DNA of 64,000 bases. Source: Archangium lipolyticum (lineage in GTDB: Bacteria > Myxococcota > Myxococcia > Myxococcales > Myxococcaceae). Positions 28,711-38,300 of this stretch are shown here, one piece after another (within the stretch, counting starts at the first letter, position 1; each line of letters begins with the position of its first letter). The stretch is from positions 372,001 to 436,000 of the forward strand of contig NZ_JANKBZ010000001.1 of the NCBI RefSeq assembly GCF_024623785.1, read 5' to 3'. The notes beneath the pieces were generated by a model. It was given only the letters and a program-made list of their open reading frames with translations, was not told the origin of the DNA and did not search any database. The position numbers were made by a program, and so were the translations under genes.

Positions 28711-29697
28711 TCACCAACGCTCATGCACCAACGACCGGATGCGCCGGTCGTACACCGAGCGCACCGTCGCCAGGGTCTGTTCGGATAGAGGTGGCAGCTC
28801 CGCCGCGGCGGCATTGGACTCGGCCTGGGCCGGGTTCCTGGCTCCGGGGATGACGCAGCTCACCGCCTCCTGCATCAGGATCCACCGCAAGGCGAACTGC
28901 GCCATGCTCGCACCGTCAGGCACCAGGGAACGCAGCTCCTCGACCGCCTCCAGGCCAACCTCATACGGCACTCCGGAGAAGGTCTCTCCCACGTCGAAGG
29001 CCTCGCCTTGACGATTGTAATTGCGGTGGTCGTCGGCGGCGAAGCGGGTGTCCCGGCGCAACTTCCCCGTCAACAGTCCGCTCGCGAGCGGCACGCGGGC
29101 AATCACCGCCACGTCACGCGCCACCGTCTCGGCGAACAACGCCTCGGCCGGCTTCTGCCGGAAGATGTTGAAGATGATCTGGATGCTCGTCAGGTTGGCA
29201 TGGTCCAGCGCCCGCCGGGCCTCCTCCACCGTCTCCACGCTGACGCCCCAGTGGCGCAGCTTGCCCTGGCGCACCAGATCATCGAGTGCGGCGAACGTCG
29301 TGTCCTGGCTGTAGACCGCGCTCGGTGGACAGTGAAGTTGCAGCAGGTCGATCCGGTCCGTGCCGAGATTGCGCAACGAGCGTTCGACGAAGCCCGTCAG
29401 GTGGGTGGCGTCATACCCCTCGGCAACGTGGGGGTTCAGGCGGCGTCCCGCCTTGGTGGCGATGTAGACGCGCTCGCGGCCATGGGCCTTCACCGCCCGA
29501 GCCACCAACTGCTCGCTACGCCCATCTCCGTAGACATCCGCCGTGTCGATAAAGTTGATGCCGCGATCGAGCGCCGCGCGGACCGTCGCCAGCGCCTCGT
29601 CCTCGGTCACCGTGCCCCAATCCGCGCCCAGCTGCCAGGCCCCCAGCGCTATCTGCGAAACCTGCCAGCCGGTACGGCCGAAACGGCGGTAGTGCAT
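28711..29697 (-). CDS. aldo/keto reductase
   Basis: A 328-aa NADPH-dependent oxidoreductase of the AKR superfamily ((beta/alpha)8 barrel). The catalytic tetrad is visible: Asp and Tyr in DTADVYG, Lys in ATKAG, His in LLQLHCP. The NADP-binding C-terminal part (SCVIPGARNPAQAESN) is present. It is similar to the YhdN/YajO-type general-stress reductases; the substrate is unknown. The start at 29697 follows AAGGAGGG by 5 nt; ATG 29715 would bury that site. Immediately downstream is the deleted gene copy at 28450-28679. Confidence 0.93.
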   Translation of the reverse strand: MHYRRFGRTGWQVSQIALGAWQLGADWGTVTEDEALATVRAALDRGINFIDTADVYGDGRSEQLVARAVKAHGRERVYIATKAGRRLNPHVAEGYDATHLTGFVERSLRNLGTDRIDLLQLHCPPSAVYSQDTTFAALDDLVRQGKLRHWGVSVETVEEARRALDHANLTSIQIIFNIFRQKPAEALFAETVARDVAVIARVPLASGLLTGKLRRDTRFAADDHRNYNRQGEAFDVGETFSGVPYEVGLEAVEELRSLVPDGASMAQFALRWILMQEAVSCVIPGARNPAQAESNAAAAELPPLSEQTLATVRSVYDRRIRSLVHERW

Positions 29698-29869
29698 CGT
29701 CACCCTCCTTGTCAACGGCTCTCGAGCCCACCTCGGGTCGGTGCGGGCACGGATCTAGAACGACGAACCTCGCGGGACCAGCAGCGGGTCAGGACGTCGT
29801 TCACCAGGAAGCACCGCCTTGCCCGATCCACCCCCCTCACGTGTCCCATGGAAAAAGAGGCGACGACCC

Positions 29870-31594
29870 ATGGGACATCCAGACGTGACCCGGTTCACCG
29901 GAGCAGCCACTCCCCTCACCGCTCAGGGCATCCAGGCCTGCGCCGACAAGCTCTCCGTCCACCCCGCCGAGCTCTGGGCCGTGCTCCAGATCGAGACCCG
30001 GGGCTGTGGCTTCTTCGCGGACCGCCGGCCCGCCATCCTCTTCGAGCGCCACGTCTTCAGCCGCAGGACGAAGGGCCGCTACGACGCGCAGGCCCCCGAC
30101 ATCAGCAACCCCCAGGCAGGGGGCTATCGCTGGGGAGCCTCGGAGTACGAGCGGCTCGATCGGGCCCTGGCGCTCGACGAGCAGGCCGCGCTCGAGAGCG
30201 CCTCGTGGGGTCTCGGCCAGGTGATGGGGTACCACGCCACAGACCTGGGCTACGGCTCCGTCGAGCAGCTCGTCAGCCGCATGATGGCCTCCGAGGACGA
30301 GCAGCTCGCGGCCATGGTGGCGTTCATCCAGCACAATGGTCTGGACCGGGCCCTGCGCGATCATGACTGGGCCGCGTTCGCCCGCGGCTACAACGGCTCG
30401 GGCTACGCGAAGAACCAGTACGACAAGAAGCTGGCGGCGGCCTATCAGCACCTGTCCACCCACCCCTTGCCGGACTTGAGCGTGCGCGAGGGTCAGCTCC
30501 TACTCTCGTTCCTGGGCTTCGATCCGGGCACCGTGGACGGCGTCTTCGGAGCGCACACGAAGGCGGCCCTGAACCGGTTCCAGAGCCAGCATCAACTGCC
30601 CCCCACCTCGGGCTTCGACCCGGCCACCCTCGAGCTGCTGCGGCAGCAGCTCGCCGGCCCGCCGCGGAGCACGGCGCTTCCCCCCCGGCAGGACTCCGTG
30701 GTCCCCGCACCGGCCCCGGCGCCGACCCTCGCGCTGGCCACGCGCCCCCCCGCGCCGGTGGTGAGAAGCGCCGAGACCGCGACGCTGGCACCCGCCGCCG
30801 AGCCCGCTCCGACAGAGGTGCTCACGGAGGTGACCGTCTCACCGCTCCCCGCGCGGCTGTCCGAGCAACTCGGCCAGCGGCTCGCCCAGCCGCTCAGCAA
30901 GGACGTCCAGAAGGAGCTCGCCAGCCTTTTGACGCTGCGCGACAAGGCCGCACAGATCCTCGGCCCCACGGCCGTCCACTCCATCGATCTGGGCCTCACG
31001 GCGCTGCTGTCGGAACAGCCCAACCTCGCGTTCGTGCGGGGCATCCGCCTGCGCGTCACCTCCGCGCTCGCGGACCAGGTCTACCCGCTGCGCCCGCTCC
31101 CCCTGCTGCGATCGGACTCGCCCGCCACCCAGGTGGTGCTCGGGCTGGGGCTGCTGCTGCTCGTCTCCCACGGAGCAGCCGCCTTCGTGCACCAGGTGCT
31201 GACCAGCGAGAGCACCCTGCTCTTCGGCCTCCCCGTCCGCATGCTGTTGCTGGTGGGCCTGTGCGGCGCCATGGGCAGCGTGGTGAGCATCCTCATGCGG
31301 CTCGCGGAGCTCGAGAAGCAGCGGGGGGCCAGCCGCACCTCCATGGTGATGTTGGGGTTCTTCAAGCCGGTGATCGGCATGTACAGCGCGATCTTCTGCT
31401 TCACCCTGATGAAATCAGGGCTGCTGCCCCTCAAGCCGGCGAATCCGGAATCGGAGCTGTACCTCTCCATGGCGGTGTGCTTCCTGGTCGGTTTCAGCGA
31501 GCGGCTCGCGAAGGACATGTTCGCCCGCGCGGAGGAGAGCCTCGTCGCGGCGGCCGGCGGAGAGCGGTCCGCGCCCTCTCCGTCTCGTGGATGA
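29870..31594 (+). CDS. N-acetylmuramidase / peptidoglycan-binding protein with four-helix membrane domain
   Basis: A 574-aa protein with an unusual layout. Residues about 20-195 match the phage-endolysin N-acetylmuramidase family (LQIETRGCGFF with the likely catalytic Glu; LFERHVFSRRT; SWGLGQVMGYH; YNGSGY). Residues about 205-260 are a peptidoglycan-binding repeat (LLLSFLGFDPGTVDGVFGAHT). A Pro/Ala linker follows, then a C-terminal part with four hydrophobic segments (about 410-545). There is no N-terminal signal peptide. The enzyme end could therefore face the periplasm only through the membrane helices or by cell lysis. It starts at ATG 29870 behind AAGAGG. Confidence 0.85.
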   Translation: MGHPDVTRFTGAATPLTAQGIQACADKLSVHPAELWAVLQIETRGCGFFADRRPAILFERHVFSRRTKGRYDAQAPDISNPQAGGYRWGASEYERLDRALALDEQAALESASWGLGQVMGYHATDLGYGSVEQLVSRMMASEDEQLAAMVAFIQHNGLDRALRDHDWAAFARGYNGSGYAKNQYDKKLAAAYQHLSTHPLPDLSVREGQLLLSFLGFDPGTVDGVFGAHTKAALNRFQSQHQLPPTSGFDPATLELLRQQLAGPPRSTALPPRQDSVVPAPAPAPTLALATRPPAPVVRSAETATLAPAAEPAPTEVLTEVTVSPLPARLSEQLGQRLAQPLSKDVQKELASLLTLRDKAAQILGPTAVHSIDLGLTALLSEQPNLAFVRGIRLRVTSALADQVYPLRPLPLLRSDSPATQVVLGLGLLLLVSHGAAAFVHQVLTSESTLLFGLPVRMLLLVGLCGAMGSVVSILMRLAELEKQRGASRTSMVMLGFFKPVIGMYSAIFCFTLMKSGLLPLKPANPESELYLSMAVCFLVGFSERLAKDMFARAEESLVAAAGGERSAPSPSRG

Positions 31595-31670
31595 CATTCT
31601 GGCGCCCAGCATGCCTTCAAAATTCCAGAAGCAACGGGATTCCCGCCGTGTCATTGTCTCCCTGATGACG

Positions 31671-31693
31671 AGGAGGTCCGGGAAAGACCTCCT
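31671..31693. terminator. hairpin between muramidase and deacetylase genes
   Basis: Perfect 8-bp arms (AGGAGGTC, GACCTCCT) with a 7-nt loop, no T-tract. It lies 77 bp after the muramidase stop and 21 bp before the next start. It may be a terminator or a leader hairpin; its left arm resembles an anti-16S sequence. Confidence 0.4.
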
Positions 31694-31714
31694 GCATCAA
31701 CAGAGGGGAAACCC

Positions 31715-33403
31715 ATGGGCAGATCAAATGTCGTGAAGGATTTCATGCGGAGTCTGGCGGTACTGGGCCTGGCGCTGGTGGCGGTTCCCACCCAGGCCGC
31801 GACTCCCTTCCAGGAAGGAATGGTGAGCATCACGCTGGATGACGGGTGGCCCTCGCAGTACACGGCGGCGCGCCCGGTGCTGAACCAGCACGGCATCCGC
31901 GCCACCTACTTCCTCGTCACCGAGGGCATCCGCAACGGGTGGACGGGCTTCATGACGGTGCCCCAGGTCCAGACCGTCATCGCCGAGGGCAACGAGATCG
32001 GCTCCCACACGATGACCCACTCGGATCTCACCACCCTGACCCCGGCGCAGGTGCAGTCCGAGCTGAGCGGCTCGCAAGCGTGGCTGAAGTCGCAGTTCGG
32101 TCTGGCGTCGGTGCCGGCCTTCTCCACCCCCTACGGGGCGTACAACGACAGCGTGCTGGCCTCCGTCAAGCAGTACTACGGCAGCCACCGCACGGTGAAC
32201 GGTGGTCAGAACTTCCGGGACACCAACATCCTCCAGCTCCGGGCCTATGACGTGAATACCAGCGTCACCCTGGACGACGTGCGCACGTGGCTCGACAGGG
32301 CCGCCGCCGACAAGAGCTGGGTCATCCTCACCTTCCACCAGTTCGTGGCCGGCACGCCCACCCAGCCGACGGAGATCAACATCACCCAGTTCTCCCAGAT
32401 CCTCGACTACATCCAGGCCAAGAACCTGCGCACCGTCTCCATCTCCGAGGGCGTGGCGCTCACCGAGGGGCGCACGGAAGATCCCGTGGGTGACACGCCC
32501 GTCTATGACGACGGCATGGGCAATGGCTTCACGGACTGGAGCTGGGCCACGCACAACCTCGATGAGCGCACCGTGGTGCACAACGGGCTGGCGTCCATGT
32601 CCGTCCAGCTCGGTGGCTGGAATGCCCTCTACTTCCACCACACCTCGGGACTCGATGCGACCCAGTATCAGGCCATCGAGCTGTGGGTGAACGGTGGCAC
32701 CAGCGGCGGCCAGGGCGTGCGGCTGGCGTTCTATGACGGCTCCCAGTACATCGGCTCGGCGCGGCTCGACACGGTGCTGGGTCACCCCATCCTGGCGGGC
32801 ACCTGGCAGCGCGTCGTCATCCCGCTCGCCTCCGTGGGACTGGGCTCCGGCACCGTGCGCGACATCTACATCCAGGACGATACCGGCGGCAGCCAGGGCA
32901 CCCTCTACCTCGACGACATCCGGCTGCTCCGCTCCAGCACCCCGCCCCCGCAGAACCCGCCCTTCGCCCTCTACGAGGATGTGCTCGGCGCCGGGTTCCG
33001 GGATTGGAGCTGGGCGGTGCACGACCTGGATCAGCGCTCCATCGTCCACTCGGGCACGTCGTCCATCTCCGTCGAGCTGGACCAGTGGTCGGCCCTCTTC
33101 TTCCACGGCGACAGCCCCATCGACCTGAGCCGGTACAAGTCCATCGAGCTGTGGGTGCACGGCGGCACCTCCGGCGGGCAGATCGCGCGGCTGGTGTTCA
33201 ACGGCGACTCCGGCCTGCTCGGGGAGATCCGCCTGGACGAGGCGCTGGGCCAGGCCATCCAGCCGGGCACCTGGCAGCGGATCTCCGTCCCGTTCAGCGT
33301 GCTGGGCGTGAGCTCGGGCTCGCTCCGGGAGATCTACATCCAGGATCAGTCGGGCGCGGACCAGGGGACCCTCTACCTCGACGACATCCGGCTGCTCCCT
33401 TGA
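31715..33403 (+). CDS. secreted polysaccharide deacetylase with two C-terminal beta-sandwich modules
   Basis: A 562-aa protein with a signal peptide (SLAVLGLALVAVPTQAA) and a NodB-type CE4 catalytic domain (about 35-260). Motif 1 is TLDDGWPS, motif 2 is SHTMTH and motif 3 is FSTPYG. Two consecutive modules of about 145 residues follow (from about 268 and 420). Each opens VYDDGMGNGFTDWSW or LYEDVLGAGFRDWSW and closes GTLYLDDIRLL, so they are duplicates of a carbohydrate-binding-like fold. The enzyme probably removes N- or O-acetyl groups from an extracellular polysaccharide. Start ATG 31715 follows GAGGGG. Confidence 0.9.
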   Translation: MGRSNVVKDFMRSLAVLGLALVAVPTQAATPFQEGMVSITLDDGWPSQYTAARPVLNQHGIRATYFLVTEGIRNGWTGFMTVPQVQTVIAEGNEIGSHTMTHSDLTTLTPAQVQSELSGSQAWLKSQFGLASVPAFSTPYGAYNDSVLASVKQYYGSHRTVNGGQNFRDTNILQLRAYDVNTSVTLDDVRTWLDRAAADKSWVILTFHQFVAGTPTQPTEINITQFSQILDYIQAKNLRTVSISEGVALTEGRTEDPVGDTPVYDDGMGNGFTDWSWATHNLDERTVVHNGLASMSVQLGGWNALYFHHTSGLDATQYQAIELWVNGGTSGGQGVRLAFYDGSQYIGSARLDTVLGHPILAGTWQRVVIPLASVGLGSGTVRDIYIQDDTGGSQGTLYLDDIRLLRSSTPPPQNPPFALYEDVLGAGFRDWSWAVHDLDQRSIVHSGTSSISVELDQWSALFFHGDSPIDLSRYKSIELWVHGGTSGGQIARLVFNGDSGLLGEIRLDEALGQAIQPGTWQRISVPFSVLGVSSGSLREIYIQDQSGADQGTLYLDDIRLLP

Positions 33404-33450
33404 AGTGACAAGTCCTCCCGCCTGAGATTGGCCCCCCAGCGGCCGAGCAT

Positions 33451-33476
33451 GGGCCCCGGCATCACCGCCGGGGCCC
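33451..33476. terminator. strong GC hairpin after the deacetylase gene
   Basis: Perfect 9-bp arms (GGGCCCCGG, CCGGGGCCC) and an 8-nt loop, 48 bp after the stop; no clear T-tract but GTTGCG follows. A transcription end is likely. Confidence 0.6.
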
Positions 33477-33661
33477 GTTGCGCTCCAGCCTGTCCAGGAG
33501 GACACATTGTATTCCTGCGTGAAGTCTTCACCCGTCAACGACGAGTGAATCCCCCCACTACGACGGGAATGTGAGCAGGAATTTCTCGCTGGCGGACACT
33601 GGACGGATTCAATCCCTCTCCTCACCCTCATGTCTCAACTCCAGGCATGCGAGGTAGAGGA

Positions 33662-35233
33662 ATGGGTTCATGGCGAGGCGTGGTACTGCTCTGCTCGCTG
33701 GTGGTGGGCTGCGGTGGAGCCGAGACCGGTACGGGTGGAAGCGGTGACAGCGGCCAGGAGAACGAGCTTCCCCCCGAGAGCGCTCCCTCTGGGGGAGACG
33801 GAGAGCGGACCGGGGCGCCTCCCGCTCCCACTCCACCGCCGGCACCCGCCACGCCCCCGGGCGCTCCAACACTGGGAACGGCCCACCTCGTCAAGGACCT
33901 CTTCCCGCCCTCGAGCGCTTCTCCCTGGACCGGATTCGGTCCGGGGCTCCTGGTGGATTTCCAGGGCCGGCTCTTCTTCGGGGCCTTCTTCGAGGACGGG
34001 CGGACCGGCTTGTGGACGAGCGATGGGACCGCGGCGGGCACCGTGCAGGTGAAGGACTTCCCCGCGTTCCAGGACACCGGCGTGAAGGAGCTGACGCCCC
34101 TGGGCCAGCAGCTCTTCTTCGCTTCGGGTGACACGGCCCATGGCCAGGAGTTGTGGGTCAGCGACGGCACCCCGGGCGGCACGCGACAGGTGAAGGACAT
34201 CGCGCCGGGCGCGGCGAGCGCGTCTCCCTATGCGCTCACGCCCCTGAATGGCTCCCTGCTCTTCTTCTGCTTCCGTGCCGATCCCGCGACGTCGTCCGGA
34301 CGCACCGAGCTGTGGAAGAGCGATGGCACCGAGGCCGGCACGGTGCTCGTGCGCGACATGGGGAACGACTCGTCCCTGAGCTTCTCGCGGGTGCGCGTGG
34401 GCAACACGCTCTTCTTCTCCTTCACGGACCCGGCCCATGGCACCGAGCTGTGGAAGACGGATGGCACCGGCGCCGGCACGGTGCTCGTCAAGGACATCCA
34501 ACCCGGCACCGCCCACTCCTACCCGACTCAACCCCAGGCCCTGGGCACGTCGGTCTTCTTCCTCACCTCGACGCCCTCCCAGGGCCGCGAGCTGTGGCGC
34601 ACGGATGGCACCGAGGCCGGCACGACGCGCGTCCGGGAGATCGCCGCCGACCCGCAGGGCCCCACCGCCACCCTCCTGCCGGGAAGCACGGACAACCAGC
34701 TGTTCCTCGCGCTCGCCGACCCGTCGGATCAGCTCATGCGCCTGTACTCGCTGGAGCTGGACGGCGCCGGCGCCGTCCAGGAGCGGCTCGTCACGACCCT
34801 GCCCAATACCTATGCCCAGCAGCCCGACGCGCTTCCCTACATCACCACCGCCACCCGCGCGGGCGGCAAGCTCTTCTTCGGCCAGGCCCTCTCCTCGCCA
34901 GGCCCCAGTCCCCGGGACGTGCAACTCTGGGTGACGGATGGAACGGCCGCGGGCACCCGGATGCTGTCCCGGCCCCTGAGCAGGTCGGATGAATTCACCA
35001 CCGGGCTCTACGCCCTGGATGACCGCATCCTCTACAGCAACACGAGCGACGCGGAGGGCCTGGAGCCCTGGGTGACGGATGGGACGGCCGCGGGCACGCG
35101 CCTGGTGCAGGACATCGCCTCCAGTTCCTCCTCGTACCCCCACGGCTTCACCCGCGTGGGCTCCTCCGTCTTCTTCGTCGCCACGGACAGCCTCCATGGC
35201 AGCGAGCTCTGGCGGCTCCCTCTGGAGGACTGA
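33662..35233 (+). CDS. ELWxxDGT-repeat lipoprotein
   Basis: A 523-aa exported protein. ATG 33662 (GAGG 7 nt upstream) gives MGSWRGVVLLCSLVVGCGG with a lipobox (VVGC). ATG 33647 is a slightly longer alternative. A Pro/Gly linker follows to about residue 70. The remainder consists of about eight blades built around GxELWxxDGTxxGTxxVKDI (for example TELWKSDGTEAGT and RELWRTDGTEAGT) with FFxxxxxxHGxELW between them. This pattern is common in Myxococcota surface proteins and predicts a beta-propeller. The role is unknown. Confidence 0.85.
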   Translation: MGSWRGVVLLCSLVVGCGGAETGTGGSGDSGQENELPPESAPSGGDGERTGAPPAPTPPPAPATPPGAPTLGTAHLVKDLFPPSSASPWTGFGPGLLVDFQGRLFFGAFFEDGRTGLWTSDGTAAGTVQVKDFPAFQDTGVKELTPLGQQLFFASGDTAHGQELWVSDGTPGGTRQVKDIAPGAASASPYALTPLNGSLLFFCFRADPATSSGRTELWKSDGTEAGTVLVRDMGNDSSLSFSRVRVGNTLFFSFTDPAHGTELWKTDGTGAGTVLVKDIQPGTAHSYPTQPQALGTSVFFLTSTPSQGRELWRTDGTEAGTTRVREIAADPQGPTATLLPGSTDNQLFLALADPSDQLMRLYSLELDGAGAVQERLVTTLPNTYAQQPDALPYITTATRAGGKLFFGQALSSPGPSPRDVQLWVTDGTAAGTRMLSRPLSRSDEFTTGLYALDDRILYSNTSDAEGLEPWVTDGTAAGTRLVQDIASSSSSYPHGFTRVGSSVFFVATDSLHGSELWRLPLED

Positions 35234-35377
35234 CCCCGTCGATCCGCGCCCCGAGCTGGATTCACCCGGGGCGCAAAATTCCGGCAATTCTCCTTGCTCT
35301 CTCAAATGGGTGTCGGCAATCCTGTGAAAGCTCGAATTCACCAGGATTCATCGAGCGACCATTTGAGGGGGTCATTC

Positions 35378-38300
35378 ATGAGAAGAGCGGCAAGAGCCAG
35401 CGCCGTCATCGGAGCGCTGGCGTTGATGGCCACGGCATGCGGAAAGCCGGGGGCGCAGCAGGACGAGGCCCGGGGAGTCGCGGGCCAGGCCCTGGAGTCG
35501 GGTCCGGACTTCGTGGTGACGGTGGTGAGCGGCCCGGCCAGTGCGAGGCTGGGGCAGCCCATCATCGCTTCGGTGACGGTGTGCAACCAGGGCACCCAGC
35601 CCGATAGCACGGAGGTGGAACTGTACCTGTCCTCCGACGCGGTCATCACCCCGCCGGTGCCCCCCGCTCCGTCCGACGACATGCCCCTGGGGCGCGTGGT
35701 CACCGACTACCTCCAGCCGGGCCAATGCCAGACGCTGTCACAGGAGGTCCATGCCATGGCGCCCTCGCATGGCGCCTGGTACCTGGGCGCCGTGGCCGAT
35801 CCGGACAACCAGCGTCCCGAGACCCTCGAGGACAACAACAACCGGGTGGGCAACCGCATCGGCATCGGTGACGAGGCGGACTTCGTGGTGAAGGCGGTGA
35901 ACGGCCCGGCCAGTGCGAGGTCGGGGCAGTCCTTCACCGCTTCGGTGACGGTGTGCAACCAGGGCACCAGGCCCGACAGCACGGACGTGGAGCTGTACCT
36001 GTCCTCCGACACGGTCATCACCCCCCAGGAGACCCCCCCTCCGTCCGGCGACCTGCCCCTGGGGCGCGTGTCCACCGGCTACCTCCATCCGGAGCAGTGC
36101 CAGACGCTGTCGCTGCCGGGCCCTATCTCGACTCCGTCGAACGGCGTCTGGTACCTGGGCGCCGTGGCCGACCCGGACAGCCAGCGCACCGAGCTCTTCG
36201 AGGACAACAACACCGGGGTGAGCGGCCGCATCGGCATCGGTGACGCGGCGGACTTCGTGGTGACGGCGGTCAAGGGTCCCGCGAGCACACGGACGTGGGA
36301 GCCCTTCACCACTTCGGTGACCGTGTGCAACCAGGGCACCCAGACCGATTACACGGAGGTGGAGCTGTACCTGTCCTCCGACGCGGTCATCACCCCGCCG
36401 GTGCCCCCCACTCCGTCCGACGACCAGCCCCTGGGGCGCGTGTCCACCGGCGACCTCTACCCGGGTCAGTGCCAGACGCTGTCGCTGGAGACCTCGACTT
36501 CTTCTGATGGCACCTGGTACCTGGGCGCCGTGGCCGACCCGGACAGCCAGCGCACCGAGCTCTTCGAGGACAACAACACCCGGGCGGGTGACCGCATCGG
36601 CATGGGTGACAAGCCGGACTTCGTGGTGACGGCGGTCACAGCCCCCCCGAGCGCACGGCGGTGGGACTCCTTCACTGCATCGGTGACGGTGTGCAACCAG
36701 GGCACCCGGATCGATTACACGGAGGTGGAGCTGTACCTGTCCTCCGACGACATCCTCTCCCCGCGGACCCCCTCCTCTCCTCCCGGCGACAGGTTCGTGG
36801 GCGGCGAGTACACCGGCGACCTCTTCCCGGGGCAGTGCCGGGTGCTGTCCATTCCCGTGTCGGCCTCGTTGCCAACGGATGGCACGTACTACCTGGGCGC
36901 GGTGGTGGACCCGATGAACAACCGTCCCGAGTTCATCGAGGACAACAACACCCGGGTGGGTAGCCGCATCGGCATTGGTGACAAGCCGGACTTCGTGGTG
37001 TCCGCGATCACCGCCCCCCCGAGCACCCAGCCGTGGGGCTCCTTCACCACCTCGGTGACGGTGTGCAACCAGGGCACGCAGGAGGCCAGCACGGAGGTGG
37101 AGCTGTACCTGTCCTCCGACGCCAGCCTCTCCCCGCGCACGCCCCACTCCCCTCCGGGCGACATGCCCGTGGGCGGCGATTACACCGACTACCTCGTTCC
37201 GGGGCAATGCCAGACACTGTCCATCCCCATCCAGACCTCGGTGCCAACGGACGGCGTGTACTACCTGGGCGCGGTGGTGGACCCGATGAACAACCGTCTC
37301 GAGCTCATCGAGGACAACAACATCCGGGTGGGCAGCCGCATCGGCTTTGGAAACAAGCCGGACTTCGTGGTGTCCGAGGTGACAGGCCCCACGAGCACCC
37401 GGAGGTGGGACTCCTTCACCGCCTCGGTGACGGTGTGCAACCAGGGCACGCAGGAGTCCAGCACGGAGGTGGAGCTGTACCTGTCCTCCGACGACATCCT
37501 CACCCCGCGCACGCCCTACTCTCCTCCCGTCGACAGGTTCGTGGGCGGCGAGTCCACCCAATACCTCTTCCCGGGGCAATGCCAGGTGCTGTCCATTCCC
37601 GTGTCGGCCTCGTTGCCAACGGATGGCACGTACTACCTGGGAGCGGTGGTGGACCCGATGGACAACCGTCCCGAGTTCTTCGAGGACAACAACACCCGGG
37701 TGGGCGGCCGCATCGGCCTCGGTGAGAGGCCGGACTTCGTGGTGTCCGAGGTGACGGGTCCCGCGAGCTCGCTGCCGTGGGATTCCTTCACCGCCTCGGT
37801 GACGGTGTGCAACCAGGGCACGCAGGAGTCCAGCACGGAGGTGGAGCTGTACCTGTCCTCCGACGACATCCTCACCCCGCGCACGCCCTACTCCCCTCCC
37901 GTCGACATGCCCGTGGGCGGTGATCACACCGATTACCTCGCCCCGGGAGAGTGCCAGACGCTGTTCATCCCCGTGTCGCCCTGGGTGCCGATGGAAGGCC
38001 CGTACTACCTGGGCGCGGTGGTGGACCCGATGAACAACCGTCCCGAGTTCATCGAGGACAACAACACCCGGGTGGGCAGCCGCATCGGCATCGGCGAGAG
38101 GCCTGACTTCGTGGTGTCCGAGGTGACGGGCCCCACGAGCGCGCTCCAGGGGGACTCCATCGACATCTCGGTGACGGTGTGCAACCAGGGCACGTATGAG
38201 TCCAGCACGGAGGTGGAGCTGTACCTGTCCCCGGACGACGTCATCACCCCGCGCACGCCCTACTGGCCTTCTGGCGACAGGCCCGTGGGCGGCATGCCCA

